DNA of 64,000 nucleotides from contig NZ_CAMXCM010000006.1 in the NCBI RefSeq assembly GCF_947179015.1, positions 1-64,000 of the forward strand. Reading direction: 5' to 3'. The position numbers and the translations under genes were made by a program. Shown here in pieces: positions 45,153-54,963 of the stretch (positions are counted from its first letter, which is position 1; each line of letters starts with the position of its first letter). The notes beneath the pieces are model-generated. The model was not told the origin of the DNA and searched no databases. It saw only the letters and a list, made by a program, of their open reading frames with translations. The stretch is from Commensalibacter communis (GTDB lineage: Bacteria; Pseudomonadota; Alphaproteobacteria; Acetobacterales; Acetobacteraceae).

Positions 45153-47336
45153 GTGAGACGGCTTCAAACAGTCACGTCTTGGATGGATAGGCATTTACTG
45201 ATTCGCAAAGAATTTATTGAGTCTTTTCGCTGGATTTATGCACCATCCGCGTCGGCCTTTTTTTTTGCATTAAGAACAACGATTGCTTCATTTTTAGCCT
45301 TGGCTATTGCGTTATGGTTGCAAATGGACAGTCCAAAATGGGCACCCATGACCGTATGGGTGTGTGCGCGCAATACATCTCGTGGAGAGACGATTTCCAA
45401 AGCCTATTGGCGAGCGGTGGGAACTGTTTTTGGCGCAATTGCCGCGGTTTTTTTCGTTGTAATATTTCCACAAGAGGCATGGTTATTTGATATTTCTGTA
45501 ACAATATTTGTGGCCGTTTGTGTATGGTTTGGAACTTGTATGCAAAGTTTCAAAGCTTATGCGATGGTGTTGGCAGGATATACTTGTGCGATTATTGCGT
45601 TTGGTTCTGTTGATAATCCCAATGGTATCTTTATGCTGGCGATGTCACGAACCACTTATATTCTTTTGGGTGTTTTTGCAGATAGTTTTGTAGGCCGTAT
45701 TTTTGATTTCAATCTTGACAGTCATGCGCGTAAACAATTGAACGATAATTTATTATTTGCAATCAAAGGCACGTTGCAATCTGTTTCCAAGATCGTGGGT
45801 GGTGATACCAAGGCGATTGTAGAGTCCCAAGAATTGTTTAATTCTATTGTTAATTTTAATTCTGCTATTGAATTTAGGCAGATTGAAATGAATGGACACG
45901 ATCATACTGGGGATCATGCCCATGCAGCATTATTTTCGGTAACGGCGGTTATTGCCAGAGGGATGGGGCTGGCGACACAGATGTCACATTTTCAAAATGT
46001 GACGGCTGAGTTCACGGCCATTATTCCTCAGGTTCAGGATCGTTTGGACAAACTACTGCGTCGCATCGATCAAGAACAGGATTTCCAGCATGAACAACGG
46101 CAATTAAACAAACTCCGCTGGGAATGTCGGCAACGAATTACCGATAGTTTTTATGAAAAAAAATACTCTGGCGCACCAGAAGATTATGAGCAATACAAAG
46201 ATGCGATTTTTAATGATCGAATTTTATTTCGAACTCTCAGCGAGCTTTTAGGTGAATTACAGGTCACCTTAAATGAATATTACAAAAGCACACATCCTTT
46301 GCAAAATGATCGTTACAGATTTCACGTAACGCCGTCTTTGAATTATGATCTTGCATGGAAGAATTGCATTCGAACATTAATGGCAATGTTAGCGGCATGT
46401 ATCATGTGGTATATTACAGGGTGGGATAAAGGTGGCTCTGCCGTTGCGTTGGTTGGCATGGGTTGTGCGCGTTTTTGTTTGTTCGAAAATCCATCCGCGA
46501 CCACGATGGGATGGTTCAAAGGATCTTTGTGGGCGTTATTGGCTGGGTGGTTATTAACATTTTATTTTATTCCACCATTAAGCGATATCGAGACATTATG
46601 TGCGATATTATTTATTCCGACCATGATTGGTGGATTGGGGATTGCTAATCCTCAAACGCTATCTGTATCCGCTTCTTATGCTTCTTATTTGCCTTATATG
46701 GTTGGGTTAGATAATGGAGTGAGACTGGACGAAGTTGGTTTCTTTAACAATTCACTATCTTTATTTATGGGGATTATTATTACGATACTTTCTTTTAAAC
46801 TATTTTATCCCTATAGTCCTCTTCAAACGCGTTTACATTTGCGTCAAACATTACTTAAAAAATTACGGCTATTGCCAAAAGTAACCAAGAGAAGTCCACG
46901 TATTTGGTTATTCCAAACGACAGAATTATTAGTCACCATGATGCGACAATTAAACACAACCAAAAATACAAAAGTCGTGCAGGCATATCATTTGGGTACA
47001 ATAGCGGTTATGATGATTGGATTAAACATATTGCGTTTACGATTAATGAACGATCAAGATATTGTAACAAATGATATTAAACTCTTATTAAAAATTATCT
47101 TACGACGTATTGAAAGATTTAATATGTATGGTTCTTATGGTCGTACGGTAATGATTGCGCATAATGTTATTAAACGATTGCGTAAACGAGAAAAGATTGA
47201 AAAAAACTTAGCAGTAAGGATGGAAATCATAGCTGCTATTTCAAGCCTAACCATTATTGCAGATTCTCTTGAAAAAAATGCAACCTTTCTTGATGTAACG
47301 CATTATTTCTTATTCAATGAAAAATGGAATGAATAA
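45153..47336 (+). CDS. FUSC-family membrane protein 4
   Basis: 727 residues from GTG 45153 (AAAAGG upstream). FUSC architecture with MDSPKWAPMTVWVCARNTSRGE, MNGHDHTGDHAHAALFSVTAV and KLRWECRQRITDSFYEK. The second membrane block starts near 395 (NCIRTLMAMLAACIMWYITGW). More distant from 2 and 3 than they are from each other. It ends 146 bases before the TPP riboswitch. Confidence 0.85.
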   Translation: MRRLQTVTSWMDRHLLIRKEFIESFRWIYAPSASAFFFALRTTIASFLALAIALWLQMDSPKWAPMTVWVCARNTSRGETISKAYWRAVGTVFGAIAAVFFVVIFPQEAWLFDISVTIFVAVCVWFGTCMQSFKAYAMVLAGYTCAIIAFGSVDNPNGIFMLAMSRTTYILLGVFADSFVGRIFDFNLDSHARKQLNDNLLFAIKGTLQSVSKIVGGDTKAIVESQELFNSIVNFNSAIEFRQIEMNGHDHTGDHAHAALFSVTAVIARGMGLATQMSHFQNVTAEFTAIIPQVQDRLDKLLRRIDQEQDFQHEQRQLNKLRWECRQRITDSFYEKKYSGAPEDYEQYKDAIFNDRILFRTLSELLGELQVTLNEYYKSTHPLQNDRYRFHVTPSLNYDLAWKNCIRTLMAMLAACIMWYITGWDKGGSAVALVGMGCARFCLFENPSATTMGWFKGSLWALLAGWLLTFYFIPPLSDIETLCAILFIPTMIGGLGIANPQTLSVSASYASYLPYMVGLDNGVRLDEVGFFNNSLSLFMGIIITILSFKLFYPYSPLQTRLHLRQTLLKKLRLLPKVTKRSPRIWLFQTTELLVTMMRQLNTTKNTKVVQAYHLGTIAVMMIGLNILRLRLMNDQDIVTNDIKLLLKIILRRIERFNMYGSYGRTVMIAHNVIKRLRKREKIEKNLAVRMEIIAAISSLTIIADSLEKNATFLDVTHYFLFNEKWNE

Positions 47337-47482
47337 AATATGAATTGTTCTTGATCTAAATATCGTATTAAGCCACTCAGTTTTTCAAGATTGTCACAGT
47401 ATCATTCTAAATTGATAACTGCTTGAAAAAGGACTATTCAAATCCTTTAAAATACAGTAAGTAAAAAAAATATTTTATTTTG

Positions 47483-47556
47483 ACCGGGGTGTCTCTGATT
47501 AGAGGCTGAGAATAAACCCGTAGAACCTGATCTGGATCATGCCAGCGAAGGGAGAG
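47483..47556 (+). promoter_or_regulatory. TPP riboswitch (THI element)
   Basis: Shows ACCGGGGTGTCTCT, GGCTGAGAATAAACCCGT, GAACCTGATCTGGATCATGCC and AGCGAAGGGAGAGG, the conserved TPP aptamer order including CTGAGA and ACCTGATCTGG. Its 3' end GGGAGAGG doubles as the ribosome-binding site six bases before the receptor's ATG, so TPP binding could hide it and repress translation directly. Confidence 0.95.
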
Positions 47557-47562
47557 GAAAAA

Positions 47563-49962
47563 ATGACACTTAAAGTCTCTTTATTAGTACGTGTATCTTT
47601 TGTAATCACATTTTTACTACCTTGTATCGAAGAGAAGAGTTGGGCACAAGATTCCGACGTTTCAACATCATCTTCTGAACCTCAAGTCAAAGATCAAACA
47701 GATGGTGAACATATTACAGTGACGGGGAAAACGCCTCGCTATAAAACTGCATATGGTTATACTGGCGATCAAGCAGGTGGGGGGCTAATTAAACCTGAAA
47801 CCGCAGATAAATCAGTCAGTAATATTTCCCAAAATTATATTCAAATGCAAGCGCCAACATCTAATGCGTTTAACCTTTTGAGTATGTTGCCTGGGGCAAA
47901 TGTTTCCACTTCTGATCCTTATGGAATATCCCCACAAAATGATATTACCATTCGTGGTATGACAGGAGATTCCATTGGATATGTGATGGAAGGAATGCCA
48001 TTAAATGATGTATCTGATGGATTGGGGTATTTAAGTCAGTTCATCGATAGTGAGAACATAGAAAATATTTCATTGGCTCAAGGTGCACCAGATTTAGATA
48101 GTCCAGTTTATAATGCAGCCGGCGGGGTTGTTAATTTAAAACTACGAGACCCTGCGGATAAATTTGGTGGAATGATGGATTTATCCTATGGATCACATCA
48201 TACAGGGCGTGCTTTTATGCGGATTGATACAGGGGAAATCGGTAAAACAGGAATTAAAGGGTTTATTTCTTATTCTTATACAGGTGGAAATAATTGGCGT
48301 GGACCTGGATATGACCACAGAAACCATGTGGATTTCAAATTTACCAAAGAATGGGGCAATGATAATCATGTTACGTTTTTTGGGGACTGGAATCGTACCC
48401 TGACAAGCAGTTATTATACACCAACCAAATCTGAATGGATTTCAGAGGGTGCTGGAAATGGCAATAATTATTCTGGAACATGGTATAAAGATCGTCTTGA
48501 AAATACGAATTATTGGAAATTATTCCAACAAACATTTCAACAAGTTTACGTTGCGGCACCTGGTCAATTTACGTTGAACGATAAATTACAATTCAAAGTG
48601 ACCCCATATTTTCAGTATGGTTATGGGAATTCACCATATGGAACGGTGTTAAATGAAAATAGTCTATGGCAAGGAAACCAACCCGTCGATGGAAAAGTGA
48701 CCATTCCTGGGGCAGTGGATGGCTCTGGATTAGTAATGGGGGGATGGTATCAACGCACGTATCGTTCAGGATTTACACCGACACTTACTTATAATTTAAA
48801 ACATCATCAACTTTTGCTAGGATATTGGTATGATTATTCTGATGATGTGATTACACAACCTTTTACAGCAGTATTGTCAAATGGGAAGCCTTGGGATTTG
48901 TGGGGTGGCTCTAAAAATAATATTCACTTGTCCAATGGTCAGCAACTAGCTGCGGAAAATGACCATACGATCACACAGGTCAATGCAATCTTCTTAGGCG
49001 ACCATATGAATTTTATGGATAATAAGCTTTTTATTGACGCAGGGTTCAAGCAAGTTTTCTTTAACCGTTCAGGTTGGAATCAAATCCCAGGACCACAATA
49101 TCGTACAGGAAATAATGTTTCTAAACCTTTACCTAGAATAGGGATGCGTTATCAATTTACGAAAGAGCATCAGATTTTTGCCAGTGTAAATACGAATTTT
49201 GCTGTGCCACATAGGTCGGCTTTGTTTGATACTTATGATCCGAATTCTGGGGAGATTGTGAATTCTGGAGCGAAAAACTTAAAAACGGAATATTCTATCG
49301 AAGAAGAGCTGGGGTATCGTTATAATGGACCAAGATTTTTAGGAAGCATTACATTTTTCAATTATAATTATACGAACCGTATGATTTCAACAATTTTACA
49401 TCAAAATGGCGCATGGGTTGGCTCCAGTATCAATGCGGGTGGACAGACTTCTCGTGGAGTGGATGCAGAAATTGGATTAAAACCTTGGCATCATTTTAGC
49501 CCTTATGTTTCTGGTGAGTATTTATATACCAGAATGGATAATGATTTGCGCACTTATGGTGATTTATTACCGACCAAAGGAAAGCAAGCAGTGCGTAGCC
49601 CTCCTTGGCAATTTGCAGTGGGTTTGACCTATGATAATGGGCATTTCTTTGCGAATGGAAATGTTAAAATGGTAGGTAAGCAATATGCGACTTTTATGAA
49701 TGATGAATCGATTGGGTCTTTTGCCACGGGGAATGTGGCGATTGGTTATCGATTTGATAGTTATGGGTTCATGCAGCACCCCCAAATTCGCATGAATTTT
49801 ATCAATATTACCGATCAAAAATATCTTTCAGGCGTTTCCAGCCCTACAGGGAATGCTCGAACAACAACGGGTAAATACGGAACATCCATTCCTGGGTCAT
49901 CGCCTAATTATTATATTGGTGGTGGGTTTGCAACGATGTTAACGATGACGACGGCGTTTTAG
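47563..49962 (+). CDS. TonB-dependent outer-membrane receptor, TPP-controlled
   Basis: 799 residues from ATG 47563; an in-frame ATG at 47539 lies inside the aptamer and is rejected. Signal peptide (LVRVSFVITFLLPCIEEKSWA), TonB box-like EHITVTGK near residue 50, plug domain (QNDITIRGMTGDSIGYVMEGMPLND, NAAGGVVNLKL), then a 22-strand-type beta barrel ending in a C-terminal Phe (TMLTMTTAF). Riboswitch control suggests uptake of thiamin or a pyrimidine/thiazole precursor. The exb-tonB cluster at 24261-27704 could energise it. Confidence 0.9.
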   Translation: MTLKVSLLVRVSFVITFLLPCIEEKSWAQDSDVSTSSSEPQVKDQTDGEHITVTGKTPRYKTAYGYTGDQAGGGLIKPETADKSVSNISQNYIQMQAPTSNAFNLLSMLPGANVSTSDPYGISPQNDITIRGMTGDSIGYVMEGMPLNDVSDGLGYLSQFIDSENIENISLAQGAPDLDSPVYNAAGGVVNLKLRDPADKFGGMMDLSYGSHHTGRAFMRIDTGEIGKTGIKGFISYSYTGGNNWRGPGYDHRNHVDFKFTKEWGNDNHVTFFGDWNRTLTSSYYTPTKSEWISEGAGNGNNYSGTWYKDRLENTNYWKLFQQTFQQVYVAAPGQFTLNDKLQFKVTPYFQYGYGNSPYGTVLNENSLWQGNQPVDGKVTIPGAVDGSGLVMGGWYQRTYRSGFTPTLTYNLKHHQLLLGYWYDYSDDVITQPFTAVLSNGKPWDLWGGSKNNIHLSNGQQLAAENDHTITQVNAIFLGDHMNFMDNKLFIDAGFKQVFFNRSGWNQIPGPQYRTGNNVSKPLPRIGMRYQFTKEHQIFASVNTNFAVPHRSALFDTYDPNSGEIVNSGAKNLKTEYSIEEELGYRYNGPRFLGSITFFNYNYTNRMISTILHQNGAWVGSSINAGGQTSRGVDAEIGLKPWHHFSPYVSGEYLYTRMDNDLRTYGDLLPTKGKQAVRSPPWQFAVGLTYDNGHFFANGNVKMVGKQYATFMNDESIGSFATGNVAIGYRFDSYGFMQHPQIRMNFINITDQKYLSGVSSPTGNARTTTGKYGTSIPGSSPNYYIGGGFATMLTMTTAF

Positions 49963-49974
49963 AGAATGAGGTAA

Positions 49975-50377
49975 ATGGCAGAATTTACGGGGTTTTTTTA
50001 TAGTTTCTATTCCAACAAGCCGATAGAAACTATTTTCGAATTATTTAAAAAAAGAAGTTAAAACCATTGGGTACCAATGGGATTATCATGAATATCAAAA
50101 TGAACGAAATTTACTGTTTTATAAAAACAAAGCGATGCTGGAATATCATTTAGAGCATGGATATAATACTGACTTATACAGTGAGGGATGTTTTGACTTA
50201 GAAGCAAAATTTGTCAATTTGCATGGTAAGGCATCTTTTACTGAGCATGATGGTGTTTTTGAGAGCTATTTATCGATTGATGATATTTTTCATTATCTTT
50301 TGGTGCTTCCAGATGAGATTGAACAATCAGAATTCAGTGTAAAAATACATCAATTATTTATGCGCTCTATGACTTAA
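49975..50377 (+). pseudogene. Small gene of unknown function, frameshifted at A7
   Basis: A start ATG at 49975 with AATGAGG upstream gives MAEFTGFFYSFYSNKPIETI to the A7 run at 50047-50053, then stops at once. Removing one A joins it to the downstream frame (GYQWDYHEYQNERNLLF, then the stretch 50135-50377 ending QLFMRSMT), for about 133 residues. No family recognised. It lies between the receptor and the binding protein. Broken, or switchable at the homopolymer. Confidence 0.6.
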
Positions 50378-50415
50378 AATTATTATTAATGGTGTCAAAT
50401 TTATTAGGATTAACC

Positions 50416-51363
50416 ATGTTTAAAATACGATCTTTGTTATCTGCTTGGATAATTTGTATTGGATGTTTTTATAATGTTATTGCAAGTGCCAATGACAAAG
50501 TAACCGTTATTTTGGATTGGTTTTTGAATGCCAGCCATGAATCGTTATTGGCTGCGCAATATAGTGGGGCGTTTCAAAAACACGGATTGGATGTGGAGCT
50601 GATTGCGCCAGCTGATCCTAGTGCACCACCAAGATTGGTTGCAGCAGGGCAAGCGGATATGGCTATTTCATATCCTATTCAATTAGCAATGATGGTCGAT
50701 CAGCATATTCCATTGGTTCAAGTAGGATCTTTGTTAAATCAACCAATGGATGTTTTGATTACGAATGGGAATATCAAATCGATCAAAGATTTAAAAGGCA
50801 AGAAAATTGGTGTTTCTATTGCTGGCGATCAACAAGCGGTTTTAGGAAGCATGTTGAAAAGTGCGGGATTATCCATGTCTGATGTTCAATTAATCAATGT
50901 GAATTTTCAATTAGAACAAGCATTAATGACGGGTTCTGTGGATGCGGTGATTGGTGCTACACGTAACTACGAATTAATTGATTTACAACAACGCAAAGTT
51001 CCAGTTTCATACTTTTACCCAGAACAATATGGTGTTCCAGATTATGACGAGTTAATATTTGTTGCACGTCCAGACAAAGCCAAAGATCCAAAGATTGCTC
51101 GGTTTATGACAGCGTTAAAAGAAGGGGGTGAGTATTTAAAGGCGCATCCTGATGAAGTATTTAACAAAGCGATTAAAGATCACCCAGAGTTGAACACACC
51201 GTTGAACAAAGCTGCATGGCAAGTAACGCTACCTTTGGTCGTACAATATCCTGGAAAATTAGACCAACCAAAGATCCAGAATTTTATCGATTATTTAGTG
51301 AAGAAAAAAGTGATTAAGCAACAGCACCCATTTTCTGATTATGCTATGCAGGTAAAGGAATAG
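50416..51363 (+). CDS. NMT1/ThiY-type periplasmic substrate-binding protein
   Basis: 315 residues from ATG 50416 (AGGA seven bases upstream). Signal peptide (SLLSAWIICIGCFYNVIASA), then the NMT1-like fold: VTVILDWFLNASHESLLAAQ, GAFQKHGLDVELIAPADPS, AAGQADMAISYP, GKKIGVSIAGD. This pattern is that of ThiY/formylaminopyrimidine and hydroxymethylpyrimidine-binding proteins. It sits after a TPP-controlled receptor, fitting thiamin-precursor uptake. No permease or ATPase gene is next to it. Confidence 0.85.
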   Translation: MFKIRSLLSAWIICIGCFYNVIASANDKVTVILDWFLNASHESLLAAQYSGAFQKHGLDVELIAPADPSAPPRLVAAGQADMAISYPIQLAMMVDQHIPLVQVGSLLNQPMDVLITNGNIKSIKDLKGKKIGVSIAGDQQAVLGSMLKSAGLSMSDVQLINVNFQLEQALMTGSVDAVIGATRNYELIDLQQRKVPVSYFYPEQYGVPDYDELIFVARPDKAKDPKIARFMTALKEGGEYLKAHPDEVFNKAIKDHPELNTPLNKAAWQVTLPLVVQYPGKLDQPKIQNFIDYLVKKKVIKQQHPFSDYAMQVKE

Positions 51364-51414
51364 GGTGTGACGGCTCAGCTGTGTTTAATTACAGCACCTG
51401 AACCGTAAAGGAAT

Positions 51415-52023
51415 TTAGTGTGATTGCATATCCTTCTGTCGTGCAGCATAAAATTCACATGCTTGTTTATTTTGGTGCAAACAGCCTTGTTTCATATATT
51501 CGTCGGCCTTTTTGAAATCCCGTTGAACACCTTTCCCTTGACCGTACATAACAGCTAGATTGAAATAAGCGTCTCCGTATCCTTGCTTAGCTGCCTTTAA
51601 AAAATATTCTTCGGCTTTTTGATAGCTTTGTGAAATACCTTTACCGTTAGAATACATTATTCCAAGGTTAGTCTGAGCTGTTGCATCTCCTTGATTGGCT
51701 GCTTTTGTATAATATTCAACAGCTTTTTTATAATCCAGAGGAACACCGTCATCATTTTCATACATAGACCCAAGATTCGATTGAGCATTTACTAAGCCTT
51801 GATCAGCAGCCTTTGAATACCATTCCAAAGCCTTAAAACTATCTTTCTGAACATTATCACCATTGTCATACATTAAACCAAGGTTAAATTGTGCTATGGC
51901 ATCTCCTTTTTCAGCTAATTGTTTAGTTTGTTGGAAGTCAGGAGCTTCTACTGCAAAGCTCTGATTGTTAATACAGACAAGCCCAGTAGTCAAAAGCAAT
52001 ATATAGGTGAATTTTTTCAACAT
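51415..52023 (-). CDS. Exported Sel1-repeat protein
   Basis: 202 residues on the minus strand. Signal peptide (FTYILLLTTGLVCINNQSFA) and four full Sel1 repeats (QFNLGLMYDNGDNVQKD, QSNLGSMYENDDGVPLD, QTNLGIMYSNGKGISQS, YFNLAVMYGQGKGVQRD), ending in a cysteine-containing cap (KQGCLHQNKQACEFY). The cap pattern recurs in the neighbouring gene. First intact member of the 51-62 kb Sel1 group. Confidence 0.9.
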   Translation of the reverse strand: MLKKFTYILLLTTGLVCINNQSFAVEAPDFQQTKQLAEKGDAIAQFNLGLMYDNGDNVQKDSFKALEWYSKAADQGLVNAQSNLGSMYENDDGVPLDYKKAVEYYTKAANQGDATAQTNLGIMYSNGKGISQSYQKAEEYFLKAAKQGYGDAYFNLAVMYGQGKGVQRDFKKADEYMKQGCLHQNKQACEFYAARQKDMQSH

Positions 52024-52104
52024 AATAACGCTTGATCCATCTTTATATAATTATAATTCATATGTTATCCATATTTTATGGTGATGAAAGCATTTTAACT
52101 ATGT

Positions 52105-53242
52105 TTACGGTTCACTATCAATAGAGTTTACTATGTCACATGCTTCTTGACTGTGATTTTGACAAGCGGCTTTGATGTAATGTTCAGCTTTTTCTGGATT
52201 TTGTTTGATGATTTTTCCTTGGCCATAAATTAATCCTAGATAAAGTTGAGCCCTGACAAATCTTTGGTCTGCTGACTTTGTTATCCACTCTATTGATTTT
52301 TCTTGATCTTTAGAAACTAGTTCTCCCTTGCCATAAATAACGCCAAGATTAAATTGCGCAGTTGGATCATTTAGCAATGCTGCTTTTTGAATGAATTCAA
52401 AGCCTTTTTTGGTATCTTTTTGAACGCCTTTGCCCTCGCAATACATTAGTCCCAAGTTTAATAAGGCAGTCACATTACCTTGTTGAGCGGCTTTTTGAAA
52501 ATATTCGATCGCTTTTTTATAATCCTGCTTTACATAGTCGCCTTCACGATATAGTTCACCCAGATTAAACAAGGCATCATCATATCCTTGATCTGCTGAT
52601 TTTGTATAATATTCCAAGGCTTTTTGTTTATTTTTGCGAACATATTGCCCTTCATCATACATGACCGCCAAGCTGAATTGACCTCTCGCATTTCCTTGAT
52701 CGGCGGATTTTTTGTAATATTCAAATGCTTTTTTTAAATCTTGTGGAATCCATTTGCCATTACGATAGATGTTCCCCAGTTGATATTCAGCCATCGAGTT
52801 ACCTAAATTGGCTGATTTTGTATAAAGCTCAATGGATTTTTTATAATCAGGAGGTATATCAATGCCTTTGGAATAAACATGAGCCAAATTATACATGGCT
52901 TCATCATCGCCTTGTGCAGCAGCTTTTGTATAAAGATCAATGGCTTTTGCAATATCTTTTGGAATTAATATTCCTTCATCATATATAACAGCAAGATTAA
53001 ATTGTGCATTTTTAAACCCTTGCTGTGCTGATTTATAATAATATTCCACAGCTTTTGACCCATTTTTTTGGCATATTTATACCACGATCATAGATGACGC
53101 CCATATTATATTGAGCTTCAACATTACTTTGATCTGCTGGTTCCTGCATTTCTTTTAAATTGACGGAATTTTGTGTGAAACCTGGTTGAGTAAATCCAAA
53201 AAGAGCAGTTATGATAAGTATGGGAAAAGTAATTTTTTTCAT
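52105..53242 (-). pseudogene. Exported Sel1-repeat gene, frameshifted at a homopolymer
   Basis: On the minus strand a signal peptide (ITFPILIITALFGFTQPGFTQ) and first repeat run from 53242 to the T7 run at 53063-53069 (A7 in the coding strand), after which the frame ends quickly (stop near 53033). Removing one A gives PKNGSKAVEYYYKSAQQG and continues into the long frame ending at 52105 with about nine more repeats and a Cys cap (KAACQNHSQEACDIV). The 314-residue downstream frame alone would lack a signal peptide. Broken or phase-variable. Confidence 0.8.
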
Positions 53243-53386
53243 ATTTAATTTCTTTATCTATAATATTAAGCGCAATGGATAGACAATGATGGTTATAATT
53301 ACCCTGATAATAATGACAAAGTAAAATTATTGCAGATGCTATCAATAAACGATAATATTACTTTATCTTGAAGTATTTTATTTGTT

Positions 53387-53722
53387 TTGAAAGCATATAT
53401 AGCGGTGCGTGACGTAAAAATAAAATGGGTTGCGTATCAACAAGGTGGACGGAAAGAAGTTCCAACAAATAATCGATATTATCCACTTGCTCGCTTTCCA
53501 GAAATAGAAACAGAAATCGATTGGTTTAACCATCATATGATATGGAGTGTCGTCTTAGATTTAGGTGAAACGAGTACAGAAAATGGTGATTTAATCAGCT
53601 ATGCCAAGGTACGTTTTTTAGTGGATGATGCTCCCCACGAACGGTTTACGCTTTATTCATTTTTTGAAATATATGAGGGGCCTAAAAAAGTGGGAGATGT
53701 ATTTTTATTAAATAATAAATGA
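53387..53722 (+). CDS. Small beta-barrel-like protein, unknown
   Basis: 111 residues; start uncertain (TTG 53387 or GTG 53405). The second half (YAKVRFLVDDAPHERFTLYSFFEIYEGPKKVGDVFLL) has the pattern A-x-V-x-F-L...P-x-E-x-F-E-I-Y-E-G-x-K-x-V-G-x-V, which I associate with small EF-Tu-C-terminal-like barrel proteins of unknown role, often near toxin genes. Divergent from the broken Sel1 gene. Confidence 0.5.
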   Translation: MKAYIAVRDVKIKWVAYQQGGRKEVPTNNRYYPLARFPEIETEIDWFNHHMIWSVVLDLGETSTENGDLISYAKVRFLVDDAPHERFTLYSFFEIYEGPKKVGDVFLLNNK

Positions 53723-53767
53723 TTACCAATTAATTATTTTACTATTCGAAATATTGAGGTTTTTCAT

Positions 53768-54292
53768 ATGTGCATATCGCTTTATTTAAAAAGTGTTTTC
53801 AAAAAATTGGATTTCTATCTTTCAAATAAACAAATTACATCATTGCTTTATTTGCAAGATCAAGATCACCACCGCTTAGCAGATGTTGTCTTTTTGCAAA
53901 CCAATAACCAGCAAGTGATAGGAATGTTTATTGACGGTGTTAATCCTTTTTTTACATCCTATCTTCCAGATCAAAGAGATGATTTTAATTTATTTGCGAC
54001 TTATGAAAAATTATCCATTCAGTCAGTTCCGTACATATTTTGTATAGAGAAGGTTTATAGTTTTCATCATCGTTTATATCATGAACATCTTGCGATTTAT
54101 GTATCCAATAAACAAGAAAAACAGTCAATTTTAATTTTATTTTTGCAGGATGAATGTTATATCAAAACAGATATTTCTTATGAACAATGTAAAGAAATTA
54201 TCTTACAGAATATAAAGCATACTTCAAAAGATGAACTATGTTGTTATCATAGGGACATCGTGTCAAATGATTGGATTGAAATCACAGACTAA
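53768..54292 (+). CDS. Protein of unknown function
   Basis: 174 residues, starting 45 bases after the previous gene. No signal peptide or membrane helix. Rich in aromatic residues and His (VPYIFCIEKVYSFHHRLYHEH) and with several Cys. I do not recognise it; it may share a transcript with the gene before it. Confidence 0.5.
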   Translation: MCISLYLKSVFKKLDFYLSNKQITSLLYLQDQDHHRLADVVFLQTNNQQVIGMFIDGVNPFFTSYLPDQRDDFNLFATYEKLSIQSVPYIFCIEKVYSFHHRLYHEHLAIYVSNKQEKQSILILFLQDECYIKTDISYEQCKEIILQNIKHTSKDELCCYHRDIVSNDWIEITD

Positions 54293-54363
54293 TTTATTAT
54301 TAGACAGTATTTCTTTCTTTTGTAATGGATAGATAGCCTAATGAAAATAAGGAGAAATCCACA

Positions 54364-54543
54364 TTAGGCAGGTAAATAAAATATCAATGACTCATTGCTT
54401 AAAAAATTACTGAGTTGAATGGAATAATGATTGTGACAACTTGTTACATTCTTCCCACGGGCATATTCAACCAAAAGACTATCAAGGACAAAGCTGGCAA
54501 TCATAACGACGCTGCCAATAACGATAAAACAAATACTGAGCAT
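54364..54543 (-). CDS. Small single-helix membrane protein
   Basis: Minus strand, about 60 residues; ATG at 54543, five bases after AGGTGG, is the best start. One membrane helix (LSICFIVIGSVVMIASFVLD) followed by a short polar tail. Its 3' end overlaps one arm of an inverted repeat, GCCTAATG (54334-54341) with CATTAGGC (54362-54369). Function unknown. Confidence 0.45.
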   Translation of the reverse strand: MLSICFIVIGSVVMIASFVLDSLLVEYARGKNVTSCHNHYSIQLSNFLSNESLIFYLPA

Positions 54544-54576
54544 CATATCCACCTAGTATAAGAAAAAAATCTAAGA

Positions 54577-54939
54577 TTAATCATGATGATTTTTGTTTAA
54601 TTGTTTTTTTAAAAGATATTGTTGGTATAGTTTGTGCAGTATTCCACAAAAGCCCAGCAAGATATAGATGGCACCTAAGCTGGCGATAAAATAAAAAACA
54701 CGAATATCGGAAGTTGCATTCAACTTTTCCCATGTCGATTTGCACGGTTTTAGTCGTCCTAAAGAACATCCCAAAGTCCATAATAAATCTGCTGCCAAAT
54801 AGGTAACATATATAAAGATGCTTCCAAAGAGAATACATAGGGTACTGGTTATGACCGACCCTTTGCTGCGTATAAATTTATACGCCAAAACAATCAATCA
54901 TATAAAACCAATCAAAGGGATCAATGTAATGATTTCCAT
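54577..54939 (-). pseudogene. Small membrane protein gene with an early in-frame TGA
   Basis: On the minus strand an ATG at 54939 opens MEIITLIPLIGFI, then TGA (54898-54900), then an uninterrupted frame LIVLAYKFIRSKGS to 54577. A TGG to TGA change would explain it. The rest is a two- or three-helix protein (VITSTLCILFGSIFIYVTYLA, FIASLGAIYILLGFCGIL). A shorter protein starting at TTG 54897 is possible. Function unknown. Confidence 0.5.
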
Positions 54940-54963
54940 AAGAAGACTTTCAATTATAGTTAT

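Noticed and set aside
47379-47430. Inverted repeat TTTTTCAAG with CTTGAAAAA upstream of the TPP riboswitch
   Set aside because: The loop is over 30 bases and no T-run follows; it could be chance in AT-rich sequence.
47539-47562. Earlier ATG for the TonB-dependent receptor
   Set aside because: It lies within the conserved core of the TPP aptamer; the ATG at 47563 has the ribosome site GGGAGAGG.
51364-51414. Terminator between the binding protein and the convergent Sel1 gene
   Set aside because: A partial hairpin (CAGCTGT with ACAGC) is present but the stem is interrupted and no T-run follows on either strand.
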